From positions 30,675 through 94,674 of the forward strand of contig BDDC01000150.1 in the NCBI GenBank assembly GCA_001662425.1: 64,000 bases of DNA, written 5' to 3'. The notes beneath the pieces were generated by a model that had not been told where the DNA came from, did not search any database, and was given only the letters and a program-made list of their open reading frames with translations. The translations under genes were made by a program, and so were the position numbers. The stretch comes from Chlamydomonas sphaeroides (Eukaryota; Chlorophyta; Chlorophyceae; Chlamydomonadales; Chlamydomonadaceae). Positions 1 through 11,876 of the stretch are shown piece after piece (position 1 is the first letter of the stretch; each line of letters begins with the position of its first letter).

Positions 1-582
1 CCCGGCGACACATGCCGTGCCAGCTCCGGACGCACCGAAAGCACACGATGATCAGCTGAGTACTGTGCAAGAGTTAAGTAAGGTATGTTGCGCATCCTCG
101 CGGAGCGTTGACGGCTATGCCGCGGTGCGACCTGCGGACTCGATTCCCGAGCTTGCGCGAGTGCCGCTGTGCTTCTTGCGCCTGCAAGCGACTGGTTGTC
201 TGCCCTTAGTTATATCCAGTCATCGCATGAGTCAGGTGGTAATACTGGAAGGTTTTCATGCCGTCCTGACGCCACCTGTCGCTCACCCTGTGCGTGCCCC
301 CACCGCGCAGCTCGGCAATGTCATGCGTGCTTGCACAGCCATACCCGGCTCCAGTCACCACCAGCTTTCTCGCATCTGCGCTATCCTGGCGGACCATTTC
401 GGCGTGGCCCTCGTCAGGTGGGCCTCACCACGAGGCGGCAGCGGGGTCGCTCCCCACCCGCGAGCTCCGGCGCAGCCTGCTGCCCAGCAGCATTCAAAGC
501 CGGACCCGGCGCTCCGCTCACACACTAGCACACACACGTGATAAACACACGTGACAAACACACTCGTGCTCACGCCCCGCAG
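1..582. other. Upstream sequence of the first kinase gene; no exon resolved
   Basis: Short overlapping ORFs on both strands have no recognisable domain. The kinase exon at 583 is preceded by a good pyrimidine tract and CAG acceptor, so this stretch should hold an intron and possibly an upstream exon or the 5' UTR. None can be assigned with confidence. Confidence 0.4.
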
Positions 583-3500
583 CGCCTCCGTCATGTCGCC
601 CACGGGCATGTGCTGCCTGCCGCTGGCGGCCGCGGGCCGCCTGGCGAAGCTGTGTCCGCTGGGGCTGCCGCACTTCTGCGACGCGCGGCAGCCGGGCAGC
701 GCGTTCCTGGTGTCGGACCAGCAGGTGCGTCACAGGTCGCATTCAATAAAGCCCAACATAGTATCTGAAGCAATTCAATTGTTGATCGAACACGTGTGAA
801 GCGCGGCAGCGGGGCAGCGGGGCCCTCTCCCATCCGGTGCTGGTATGGGAGCAGCAGGAAGGGACGTGGCATGGACTTTGAATCGGTTGCCTCTTTGGGG
901 CGACATTCACTCCCCAAGAGCTGCCCTGCCTCCCCAGCGCCCTCTCACGGCCTACCGCACAGTCCCCACAACGCTGCAGCCCATCCCCGTCCCCGCCTCC
1001 TCACGCCACCTTCCTCGTCTCCCCCGATCCCACGCGCCTTTCCACTGCACGTGCCTCCTGTCCCCGCTCCGCTCTGCCCCGCCCTGCCACTGATATCGAG
1101 TGCAATGACCATGTAGACACGTTTGCCAGCCCTCGTATCGGCCGTGCCCCACTTGTGCCGTGCCGCCAACACCCTACACTGCGCCTGGCTCCCTCTCCCG
1201 CCCTCGGCACATCCCCCGCCGGGACCACCTCACTGCCCGTGCCGCCCCCCATCCTGTCCCTGCCCCACCCCTGCCTCGCCCTTCCATTGGTATCGAATGC
1301 AATGACCATGTAGACACGTTTCCCAGCCCTCGTGTCGGCCGTGCCCCCCGTGTGCCGTGTCCGCCCCCGCAACCTTACCCCCGCCCCGCCCCGCCCTGCC
1401 CACCCTACAGCGCTTCCTGCGCCGCTGCGCTTTCGAGGCCGCACCCCTCCCGCCCGACTGGGAGGCGCTGCGGTCCGGCGGCGGCCTCAAGTCGTTCGTG
1501 GCGTCGGCCATCAGCGTGGGGCCCGACACGGCGGCGGTGCTGACGCTGGCGGACGAGCGCGAGAGCAAGTTCGATGGCGCAGTGTAGGTGGCGGCGGCAC
1601 CATCGGGCGGGTCTGAAGCGGAGTGCGGGTGCTGGGGTCCGGTCGGGCGCGGGTCTGTGGGCAAGGGGCAGGGCGGGATGCGGGCGGGTCGGGGCGGAAG
1701 GCGGGGGAAGGCTGGGCGAAAGGCGGCGGTGGTTGTGGGGGCGCTGCAGGGACAGCCCCGGTGGGAGCCCCAACGCCTCCCCTCTCCTTGGACCACCTTT
1801 CCCTCCGCCCGCAGCTGGGAGGCCAGCCTGGGCCTGGTGTCCGCCTGCTTCGGCCACCTCTTCCGCGACCGCCTGCTCAGCGGCTATGCGGCGGTTGGCG
1901 AGGAGCTGAGCGGCGTGGAGAGCCTGGAGGAGCTGGTGCGGGGGCTGGCGCGGTGCGTAGTGCGCCTGCAGAGCGGTGAGTGGGCTCCTCGGGCAGGAGT
2001 GGGCCCCGCATGCGAAGAAGCAGAATGGGAAGCGCATGGGAGCTGGCGCTTGGTGGTGGCTGCGCGCCGGAGCCGGAGCGGTGCATCCAAGTCGGGGCCG
2101 AGGGTGGCGCTGGCGCTGGGGTGGATGGAATGGGATGACTGGGACCGGGGTCAGGGTAGGACGGACAAGGCGGACGGAGGCTGCGCGCTGCGCGCTTGGG
2201 GGTGCTGCTGACTGCCCGCCGCGGCCAACCGCCACGCCCGCAGAAAAGCTGCAGCACATTCGCCTGACATGTCGCGTCGCGTGCATCTCATCGGACGCCG
2301 CGTCAGCCATCATCTTTGACGAAAACCTGCCGTACGGATCCATACTGCCATCGATGGCGGGACACGAAGAGGCGGCGGCTGCGGCCGCAGCCGCAGGGAC
2401 CAGCGGCAGCGTCGCCGCCGTCAGCCCGGCGCACCCGAGGCCCGGGGCCGCCGGGGCGGCGGCGGCCATTCCGACGTTCCGGCGGCCGTCGGCGCCGCCG
2501 CTGGCGATGGCCGCCGCCGCCGCCGCGGCAGCCGCAGCGGGGCGCGGCAGTCCGCTGCTCACGGGCGACGGCTCGTTGCGCGGTCCGGCGGCGGCGGGGC
2601 GGGCGGGCAGCCTCGGCGGCGGCCCGGAGGCGGCAGCTGGTCAGGTGCCGAGCCAGTCGCCCAGCCCCTTCCTCACGCCCCGGGGGAGGTGCGTTGGGCT
2701 CCCAGCCCGGGGCGCCCGCCGGGCCTGCTGCTGCCGCACCTAGCCTTACCACTCGGCACGTACCCTAGCCCCAACCCTGTCTCCCCTCGCCACCACATCC
2801 CCTCCTGCCCCAGCAGGATGGCCCGGCTGTCCGCCCTGTCCCCCAGCCCCACGCCCGACCCCTACCTCGGCCCCCTCCTCGCCACGTACCCCCACGCCCA
2901 GCCCCCCGCCGCCCTCCTCCACTCGGGCCCCCACATCGTGCCCGACCCCGGCCTGCCGCTCGGCGCCAGCCCGCACCCCGCCGAGCCGCCGCACTCGCCG
3001 CACACGCCGCGCACCCAGCAGCACCGCGCCAGCCCCATGCCCATGCCCACCGCCGCCGCCAGCCACCACCCCTCCCAGCTGCGCACGCACAGCGGCGGCG
3101 TCATGTCCCTTGCGGCGGCTGCGCTGGGCTTACCCCACTACGGACCCCACCCCCAGCACCCGGCCCAGCCGTATCAGGCCCAGGCCCACGCCAACCAGCA
3201 CCAGCACCAGGCCTCGGGCCAGCACCGCCCGCAGCCCGGCGGGCTGGGCCGGGCGCTGGGCGGCAGCAGCCTGTCGCAGCCGGGCCTGGCGGGCGGCGGA
3301 AGCGGAGGCGGCGGAGGGACGGGGCCGGGGGGAGGCGGCGGCACGGGGACGGGAGGCGGCGTGGCGGCGCCGGCCAGCCTGACGGCCGATGTGGAGCGCG
3401 GCGCGGGGCTGTGGAGCGCTCTGGACGGCGGCGGCGCGTCCAACTTCAGCGCTGCAAACCTGCAGGTACGGGGCAATGGAGGGGCGGCACGAAGCACGTG

Positions 3501-6500
3501 TGCGTGTGCGCGTACGACGACGTGTACGGCAAGCGTGGCTGCGAGCGCCGCATGGCCGACACCGCCGGGGTCCTCCTGGCGGTGTCGTGCCCTGCCCTTC
3601 GCCCGGCAGGGGGAGGGCCCGGCCCGCGCCGAGCACCGCAGCCGCGTACCGGTGCACACAGCCTGCCACGTGCCATGCAGCACTGCACAGCAACGGTGGG
3701 GCTGACCATGTGTGCACCGTGCCCTGCCTCCTGGCGCCTGCCCGGCAGCTGGAGGGCCAGACGTACCTGCTCGAACACACGCTGCTGGCGGAGGCCATCG
3801 CCAACCGGGCGGGCGTGTGGATCGGCGACTGCCTGGCCATGATGCAGGTTGGGCGCAAGGCAGGGCGGCCAGGCATGCTGCCGAGAGGCTGTGTGTTTGT
3901 TACTGCGGGCCGGTGTGGCACGACTGCATCGCACAGTCGCTGCGGCTGGGGGCTGCCCGGCGCCTGCGCCGGCGGACCCTACGCGGCCGGTATCGGCGCC
4001 ACCTGGTGCGGTGGCTGCCAGGCCGGCTGGCAGGGTGGGCGCCGCGGCGGGCCTCACGGATGTGGGCAACGGCCTGGTGCCATGAGCAACGGCGGCAGCT
4101 GCGCTGGCCGCTGGCCGCTGGCCGCTGGCCGCTGGCCGCTGGCCGCTGGCCGCTGGCCGCTGGCCGCTGNNNNNNNNNNACTGAGAACCACATCCGGGAG
4201 GGGCAGAGGGCAGCAGCTGCTGAAAGGAGCCCCCCGCTTGACTGGCCCCCCGCGCCAGGCCCCGCTTGACTGGCCCCGCGCACCCCGCCCCGCCTGCCCA
4301 ACCGCCCAGAACCCCGCCCACCCCAACGCGGATGTGTTCCTCGCCGCCACCGCCCACCACACCACCGCCCTGATCCTAGCGGTCATGTGGGACCGAGCAA
4401 GCGCCGCCACCGGCGCCGCGACCATCGCCTCGGCCGGCGGCGGCTCCGGCGCCGCCGGCTCGGTGTCCGCAACCGTGACCTTCGGTACCGCCCGCCGCGT
4501 GTCGGGAGGCCGCATCGGGAAGCTCAGCACGCCCGGGATGCCGTCGGCGGCGGCGGCGGCGGCGCTGCAGACGCGGCGGCCATCCGGCCGCCTCGCCATA
4601 GTCACTGGTGCCGGTAGCGCTGTCGGCCCGTCCTTTGCTGCGGCGGGGCGCGCGCCCTCGGCGCCGGAGGCGCCGGCGGAGATGTCGCCGACGCTGGCGG
4701 CGGTGCCGCGGACGCCGTCGGCCGCAGCGCGAGCGATGGCCGTGGCCGCCGCCGCCGCCGCCGCCGGCGCCGCCGGGCACTCGGTGCGAGCGCTAGCAGG
4801 GGGTGATGGCGGCGGCGGCGGCCGCGTGCCGTTGTCGGCGCGGCGGGCGGCCTCTGGCGGCGTCGCCAGCGCCGCCGGGGGGCGGGGCGAGGCCCCTCTC
4901 CTTGCCTGCTACGTCCTCACGAGCGGCCCCGCGGCGCCGGGAGTGCTGCAGGCAAGTAGGCTGGCGTATGCCCGGTGGCGGCGGGGGTGCGCCGGGCCAG
5001 GCTTGGGCTCAGAACTGCTGCGATGCCGCGAGCGGCGCGGTCTGGGCTCCCGGCGCCCTTGCTCCGGCGGGTGTTGACGGGTTGCTGGGATGGCTACGTC
5101 GCGTGCTGGCTTCCGCCGCATACCCACGCCCTGCATGTTGCTGGGTTCGTAGCCCCCACCCGCCCTATCGCTCCTCCCCGCCAGCACCTGCCGCCTGCCT
5201 GCTCGAGCTGCGTGCCGCTTGGGGCCCCTGCCATGCAAACCCCATGCCCGCACCACTGACGCGGCTGACGCAACCGACGCAACTGACGCAGCCGACGCAC
5301 CGCCCCGTCCCCCTCCCCGCCAGGACCTGCTGGGCGGCCTGCGCGAGCTGCTGGCGGTGCTGGAGCCGCTGGTGGTATCAAAGCTGGCGGACGAGCTGGC
5401 GGACGAGTGGGCGCAGCTCCAGCGCGAGGTGCGGCGGGGCGCGCGCGTGATGTGCCTTGTGTTCAAGCGTCCAGTAGGACAGAACCCCACACGTGGCACA
5501 GCACGCCCCGGGTGCACGGTATGTGCCGTACCCCGTACGGCATGAGGCGGCGCGGCTGGCTGCTCGACCTGTGCGCGCCCGGGCCGCGCCCGTGCAGCGC
5601 CAGGCTGCCTGGCCTCCGTGGGCGTGATTTGTGGATCGCGACCGTCGACATGTGTCACAGGCGCCGCCACAGGACCTCAGACGCCAAGGGCGCACACACG
5701 CGTCGGGGATCTCGGTTTGCGAACGCCGCCTTGGCCGCGCCCCTGCCGGTGGCCGCAGGTGCTGGACCGGGGCCGCATGGCTCGTCAGCCCAAGGACCGC
5801 ACCATCGTGCTGCGGAGCACCGCGCAGCTGGGTGCGTCGTGGCTGGCCCCGGGGGGCCGGGCCGGCCCGGGGGGGGGACACAGACCTAGCGCCCTGCCCA
5901 GCGCCCTGCCCAGCGCCCCCGTTCGCTGCGTCATCCCGGGGGGCGCACGTGCAAGTCCGGCAGTGCTTGCAGGGGCGGAGGGATAGGGCGGGTGGGGGCT
6001 CCGCCCACACAGTCAAGCTCCAGCCCCGTCCCCGCCGGCCACGCCGCGCTGCCCCCGCAGCGCTCCACTCCATGACCTCCATTGACGAGCTCGTGAACGA
6101 CTCGCTGAGGCCCTCCTCGCCAAGGCCGGCCGGCAGCCCGGCGGCGCCGCCGCAGCGCTTCTTCACCTCCGGCGGCCTCGGCCTGCCGCCGCCGTCCGGC
6201 GGCGGCACCTCCGCCCGCGTCGGCGAGGCGTTGCGCTCCCTAAGCGACAAGGTACTCAACCCCGGCGGTGGCGCCACCGCCGCCGCCGCCGCCGCCGCCG
6301 GCGACGCGGTCGTCAACGGCAGCGCTGGCGGCGGCGCGCTGGCGTCGCCGTGGGCGGGCGGCGGTGGCTGCCTGGGCCCGGGCCCCGGCAGCGGCGCGGT
6401 GGCGAGGGTGCGGACGCCGTCCTTCATGATGTCACGCTCCTTCACGGGCAAGCGCATGAGCGCGCTCATCAGCGGGGTGCAGGTAAGGCGCCGCGTGGGG

Positions 6501-9500
6501 GGCCGTGGTGCACCTGCGCGCACCGATCCGCCCTGCCCTGCCCTGCAATGCAATGCCAGTCCGCCCATCCGCGAGGCTGGCACGTGGCGCCATCACCGTC
6601 GGGCCGTGCCCTCACGACCGCCCCTGCTGCTCCCACCTGCTCCACTCTGGAGAGGGCTGCGCTCGAGCAGCGCAGCGCACGCCGGCGTGCCGCAGCACCA
6701 CACGTCTGGATTACGACCCTGAAAGTGACCACACGTCTGGATTACGACCCTGAAAGTGACCACACGTCTGGATTACGACCCTGAAACTGACCACACGTCT
6801 GGATTACGACCCTGTCACTGACCACACGTCTGGATTACGACCCTGAAAGTGACCACACGTCTGGATGCCGGCACGCTGAAGGCTGTGCTGCGCCGTCGTC
6901 GCTGCACGCCCGCCCCCGCCCCCACTCAGGACCGGGTGCAGCAGGCGCAGCGCATGTCGGTGTCGTACAACACGCTCTTCAGCCGCCCCGACGACCTGCG
7001 CTCCATTTCCATGCTGGAGAAGATCGGCAGCGGCGGCTTTGGCACGGTGGTGAGTCGAGTTTCCGTCTTCCGTAGGAAACCTACATAGACCCAACATGAG
7101 ATTTTCAAGCAGATGTAGTAGATTGGCAGCGGCGGCTTGGGCACGGTGGTGAGGGCGGCGGGGGTCGAGCTCCAGGTACACAACCCTACCTCGAGCCTCG
7201 ACGCACACAGCACCGCATGCCTCTCAACACGCTGCGGCCCATTCGTATGCCGTGTGCCGTGCCAGGCAGCTGCCTCACCGCAGTGCATGCCGTTGCTTGT
7301 CGCAACAACCCACTGCCACCGCGACCCCTCTCCCGCAACCCCCAATTGCCGCAGTACCTGGGCATGTACCAGGGAACGGAGGTGGCCGTCAAGGTGGGTT
7401 GAGGAGGTGCGGGGGCGGCGGGGGCGGCGGGGCGGCGGGGGCTTGGGGCGTGGGGGCGGCGGGGCGTGGGGGCTTGGGGCGTGGGGGATTTGGGGCGGCG
7501 CGGGCTTGGGGCGTGGGGCGTGGGGGCTTGCGGCGTGGGGCGTGGGGGCTTTGGGGCTTTGGTAGCTTTGGGTCGTGGGCCGCATGCGGAGGGGGGCAGC
7601 TGCCCAGCGGGCACCGAGGTGGCCGTCCAAGTGGGCAGGTATCGGGGGTCGCAGGCGGGCCTGGGCCGCAGCGTGGGAGCGGCTGCGTGAGGCCGTGCGG
7701 GTGCAGAGGCCGTGAGGTGGCGGCCCTGCGGCCTGCGCTGCCGCGCCTCCCCCGCAGGTCATCATGGAGCGCGAGGGCGAGGGCGGCGTGGAGGTGCTGC
7801 GCAACGCGGTGGAGCTGGCGGTGCTGTCCACGCTGTCGTGAGTGGCGGCCGGCAGGGCCGGGGGGCGGGGGCGGTGCTGTCCGCTCGGAAGGGCAGGGCT
7901 CGGGCAGGATGCGGGCAGGGTTGGACAGGGCAGGGCAGGGCAGGGCAGGGCAGGGCGGTGGATCTTTAACGCTGCGAGGAAGCGGGACTCGTAGCGGCGG
8001 GGCCAGAGGGAGCTAGCGGAGCTACCCGCGCTGCCGGGAGTGCCAGGGGCCTCTGGGCAGCAGCGGCCAGGGCCTGCTCGCGGCCTAGGGCCCTCCCTCG
8101 GCGCAGGCAGGCAGGCAGGCTGGAGCCCCGGCTCAGCACGCCCTGGCCCTCCCCCTCGCCCCCGCCCCACGCAGGCACCCCAACATCGTGCAGGTGCTCA
8201 CTTTCTTCACCGACGTGACCGTGCAGATACCGCCCGTGGCTGCGAGGCTCTCGGGCGCAGCGCCGCCCATCTACCTCTTCCCGCACGACCCCACGACACA
8301 CGTGAGCGACGGCCGCGGGCCTTGCCGCCCTTTCGTTGCCGTCGGGGAAGGCCGGACTTCCCAGCTGCACGGTCACCGCCACGCCCCTGGGCAACGCCGC
8401 GCTTCACATACGCACGCCCAGCACACATCCCACGTCTGATGGCCACAACAAGACCCCGCTCGCGTACACGGTCGCCACCGCCTGCTGACTTGTCTAGAGT
8501 GTTGGATTTGGAGAGATAGGTGGTCTAAACGTCGTCTTCAGATGTCAAAGCCTGTGGTCGCCAACACGTTGCGTCCATTGGTGCCAACCGCGGCCACGGA
8601 GATGCGGAGATTGCAGCCACGGCGCCTCAAGCCTTGAATTCGCAAAACCCTCTGTATCGTGCGCCCTGCAACTGCTCCCCCTCCCGGAGCAGCAGATGGA
8701 GCTGACGCCGGTGCCATCGGCGGCCGCGGAGGCGGCGGAGAGCGGCGCCACGGTGGTGGCGGGCACCGAGCTGCTGCCACCCGCCGAGGCGCGAGACGGA
8801 CCAGCGTCGCCATCGGGCTGCCGACTGGACGACTGCGACGTTTCGTCGCCGGAGGGATGCTCCTACAGTGATGGCAAGCCCTCGGCGGCAACGGAGCAGG
8901 AGGACGGCGGGAGCCTGCGGGGCAGCGGAGCTAGGAGGGAGCCGGCGGCGCTGGGGCCGATCGCGGCGGCGGCGGGCGGCCCGGCGGCGGCGGCGGCGGC
9001 CGGAGGTCTGGACCTGGGCCTGGGCCTGAGGTCGGAGCGCGCTGGCGTGGGTGACAAACAGGTGCGGTTTTGGGCCAGGGGGGCACGGGGGCGTGCGTTT
9101 GTCAGGTAGGGTTTTGGCACGCGGCCTCGCGACTGCCAACCGTGCCGGGCATGAGGAGCAAGCGGGTGAGGTGTGCCGGGGCCAGGGCCGCGTGCGGGCG
9201 CTGGGACGAGGGCGCCGCACCCGGCCGCCTGCCGCGATGTCACGGCGCTCCCCAGATCATAGGCGCGTAGATACCGCATCCCGTGGCATGCTCCGACATG
9301 TGACACCACCTGTCAACCTGGAGCATGGCCTGCCAGGATGATGTGTTGTGGAAGAAGGCTGTTGAACAGCAGCCTGTCCGCGCCTCCTCCCGCTCCAGGC
9401 CCCGGCGCCCAAGAAGGCGCTGGTCATCCTCATGGAGTTCTGCGACGCGGGCTGCCTGCAGGACGCCATACGCAACGGGGTGTTCAAGGAGAAGGTCAAG

Positions 9501-11876
9501 GGTGAGTCGACGCGGCCACGGCAGCAGACACATGCAACACACGCCGGCCGGCCCAGAACAACGCACGGCCGGGAGGGGTGGCCGACACATGCCGTACATG
9601 CCGCTCCCACCTTCCTGCACGGCCTGGAGTGTAGGCCGACCTACGGTATGCCGGTCATACCGTACGACAGTATGCCCGTCATACCGTACGACACGTGCAC
9701 AGCGACGTGCCGTACATGCCGCCCTGCCCGGCCCGCCAGGCGGCTACGGCGCGCTGCAGCCGTCCTGGACGTCCATCTATCTGACGCTTCTGGAGGTGGC
9801 GCTGGCGCTGCGCTACCTGCACTCCATCCAGCTCGTGCACCGCGACCTCAAGCCGCAGAACATCCTGCTCAAGGTGACCCACATGCCACCCCACACACAC
9901 ACATGTCGGGCATATGTTGATTATTACGAACACACACATGCTGGCGGCGGTTGGCGGCTGCCCGTGCCGCCAAGCGCCCCGATCGCCCGCGCACAGTTGC
10001 CGGAGGAGACCCGTCATCCCGCCCCGTCATCCCGCCCCGTCATCCCGCCCCGTCATCCCGCCCCGCCCTTCCCGCCCCGCCCTTCCGCCCACACCTGCAC
10101 CGTGCCCCCGCCCCGCCGCTTCTGGCTCGGTATGGGGCTGACCAGTTCGCTACTCCCTCGGTGCCGCCTCTGCAGAGCTCGCCCTCGGACGTGCGCGGCT
10201 TCACCGCCAAGCTCAGCGACTTTGGCCTGGTCAAGCTGCTGACGGAGGCCGACAGGGCGGCAGCCGCCACCGCGGCCACCGCGCGGCGGCGGCGGCGCTA
10301 CAGCGGCACGATCACGCACGTTGCGCCCGAGGCCATGGCGGCGGGGCCCGCGCCGCCGGGGCAGGCGGGGCCGGGGCAAGGTGAGCACCCAAGGCTCTGC
10401 GACCCCACCACACCCACCACACACCCCGCGTGTGCTCGCTCCGCCTTGGCCTGCCAAGCGCCTGCTGCCGGCCCCCGTGACGCGCCTGCTGCCGGCCCGC
10501 TCCTGCCCCTGATGCGCCGCAGCGGCCGTGACACCCGTGGACGTGGCCGCAGACACGTACGCGTTCGGCATCATCATGTGGTGCGTCACTGGTGGAGGGG
10601 AGGGGCACTGCTTGTGGCGGGCGCGGGCGCGCCGCTTGGGTGTCGGCTGGGCTGCATGGCCGCTTGAAGCCCAGATCTGCCGTGCGGCCGGGTTGCCCTG
10701 ACCTGCCTGCCAACTACCCGGCCGTCCCTGGAGCGCTGTCGCACGCCCCCTGGCCCCTCCCTGTCCCTCTCCCCTCCTCCCCTCCCTCCATGGCCCCCAG
10801 GGAGATCCTCACCAGCCAGCCGGTGTACATGGGGCTTAACTCGGACCAGATCATCGAACGCGTGCAGCGCGAGGGGCTCAGGTGGGCGGGCGCCCGGAGC
10901 CAGGCCTGGATTGCGGGCCCAGGCGCGGAAGGGCGCACGGGAGGGCCCCGGCACGGGCGCTGGCCGCATCGTGCTGCGCCTCTTGCCGTTTTGCACCAAC
11001 ACTGCGTAACGCCGCGTGCCCGTGCCTTTGCCCTTGCCGTCGCCACGCGATCTCGCCACCGTGTCGCCACTCGCCGCCCCGGCCCCTGGCCGCAGGCCCA
11101 CCTTCCCTCCCGACACGCCCTCGGAGTATGCGGCCATGGCCCAGCGGTGAGGCGCATGGGGGGCGGGGAGCGGGCACGGCATGGCGCGGTGTGGCGCACA
11201 GGCAGCATGCAGGCACCGGGGGCCGCTGTCGCCGCTTCCCTTGTGACCGCTGTGCCGGGTCACAACGAGCCCATATGGCGGCCGGCGCGGCCCACCTCCT
11301 CCCGCCCAAATCCGCGCCCATGCCGCCGCTATGACGTGGACCCGCGGCGGCCGCCACCCACGCTCCACACCAGCGCCATGCACCCACACCACACCACACC
11401 ACACCACAACCGCCTCGCTCCCACGAGCCCCGCTCACACCGGCCGTCCGGCGCCCCACCTTCTCCCGCCCCCATCCGCGCCCCCGCAGCTGCTGGGACGT
11501 GGACCCGCGGCGGCGGCCGTCCTCCGAGGAGCTGGTGCAGCAGCTGTCCACGCTGTCCGCCGGCAGCCGCGCCAACCCCAAGCTCGCGAGCCTGGCCGCG
11601 CGCCGCCGCCTGTCCACGCTCTCCAACAAGGAGCTCCTACGCAACGTGCCCGGGCACGGCAACGGCCACGCGGCCTGGGGAGGCCCGGGCGGCGGCGGCG
11701 GCGGCGCAGCCGGGGCCGGGGCTGGCGCGGGAGGTGGCGGGGTGGCGCTGGGCATGTCGCTCATGGGGGTCGCGCATGTGTCGGGGCAGGGCGCGAGCGG
11801 CGGCGCGGGGTACGGCGGCTCGGGTCGTACGATGCGGCCGCATAACGAGGACGACTTCCCGCTGCACATCCTGTGA
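583..11876 (+). CDS. Large TKL-type protein kinase with GAF-like N-terminal region (22 exons seen; 5' end may be off window)
   Basis: Probable serine/threonine kinase acting in signalling; substrate unknown. Exons with consistent phase: 583-724, 1411-1583, 1815-1975, 2244-2688, 2817-3465, 3749-3847, 4310-4951, 5324-5428, 5759-5831, 6061-6482, 6930-7049, 7355-7393, 7758-7837, 8175-8301, 8690-9061, 9399-9501, 9740-9873, 10176-10380, 10523-10580, 10801-10881, 11096-11146, 11489-11876, giving at least 1555 residues. The kinase domain starts near residue 990: Gly loop GSGGFGTV, VAVK lysine, HPNIVQ, catalytic HRDLKPQN, DFG, APE, DTYAFGIIMW and CWDVDPRRRPS. A low-complexity insert of about 124 residues interrupts the N-lobe (8690-9061). 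The N-terminal third resembles the divergent GAF-type sensor part of volvocine kinases (inference). The first supported exon opens at an acceptor, so upstream coding sequence is expected before 583 or left of the window. The intron after 4951 uses a GC donor; the acceptors near 2814 and 8690 are NAGNAG types. TKL assignment is from the family pattern. Confidence 0.85.
1085..1375. repeat. Direct repeat of about 200 bp period in kinase intron 1
   Basis: A block of about 60 bp containing GCAATGACCATGTAGACACG occurs near 1089-1148 and again near 1285-1347 with a few mismatches. Both lie in the intron between the exons ending 724 and starting 1411. Confidence 0.75.
4097..4169. repeat. 7-bp tandem repeat (CTGGCCG)n abutting an assembly gap
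   Basis: About ten perfect copies of a 7-bp unit run directly into the N block. The array lies in an intron of the kinase gene. Its true length is unknown because the assembly breaks inside it. Confidence 0.9.
4170..4179. other. Assembly gap (10 N)
   Basis: Ten N bases at the right edge of the 7-bp tandem array. The gap is intronic (intron 3848-4309), so the kinase reading frame is not interrupted. Confidence 0.99.
6697..6865. repeat. 31-bp minisatellite, about 5.5 copies
   Basis: The unit begins CCACACGTCTGGATTACGAC and ends CCTGAAAGTGA; one copy carries AACTGA and one GTCACTGA in place of AAGTGA. It fills part of the intron just upstream of the Gly-loop exon of the kinase. Confidence 0.9.
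7400..7565. repeat. G-rich minisatellite in kinase intron
   Basis: Irregular repeats of GGCTTGGGGCGTGGGG in the intron after the VAVK exon. The plus strand is G-rich with many runs of four or more G. Confidence 0.8.
10015..10072. repeat. 14-bp tandem repeat (CCCGTCATCCCGCC)n
   Basis: Four near-perfect copies in the intron between the HRDLKPQN exon and the DFG exon of the kinase gene. Confidence 0.85.

Noticed and set aside
9360..9520. Possible bacterial-type operon or phage genes suggested by dense ORFs
   Set aside because: High GC produces spurious ORFs in every frame. Exon chains, splice sites and eukaryotic domains explain the coding signal; no CRISPR array, integrase or bacterial gene was seen.
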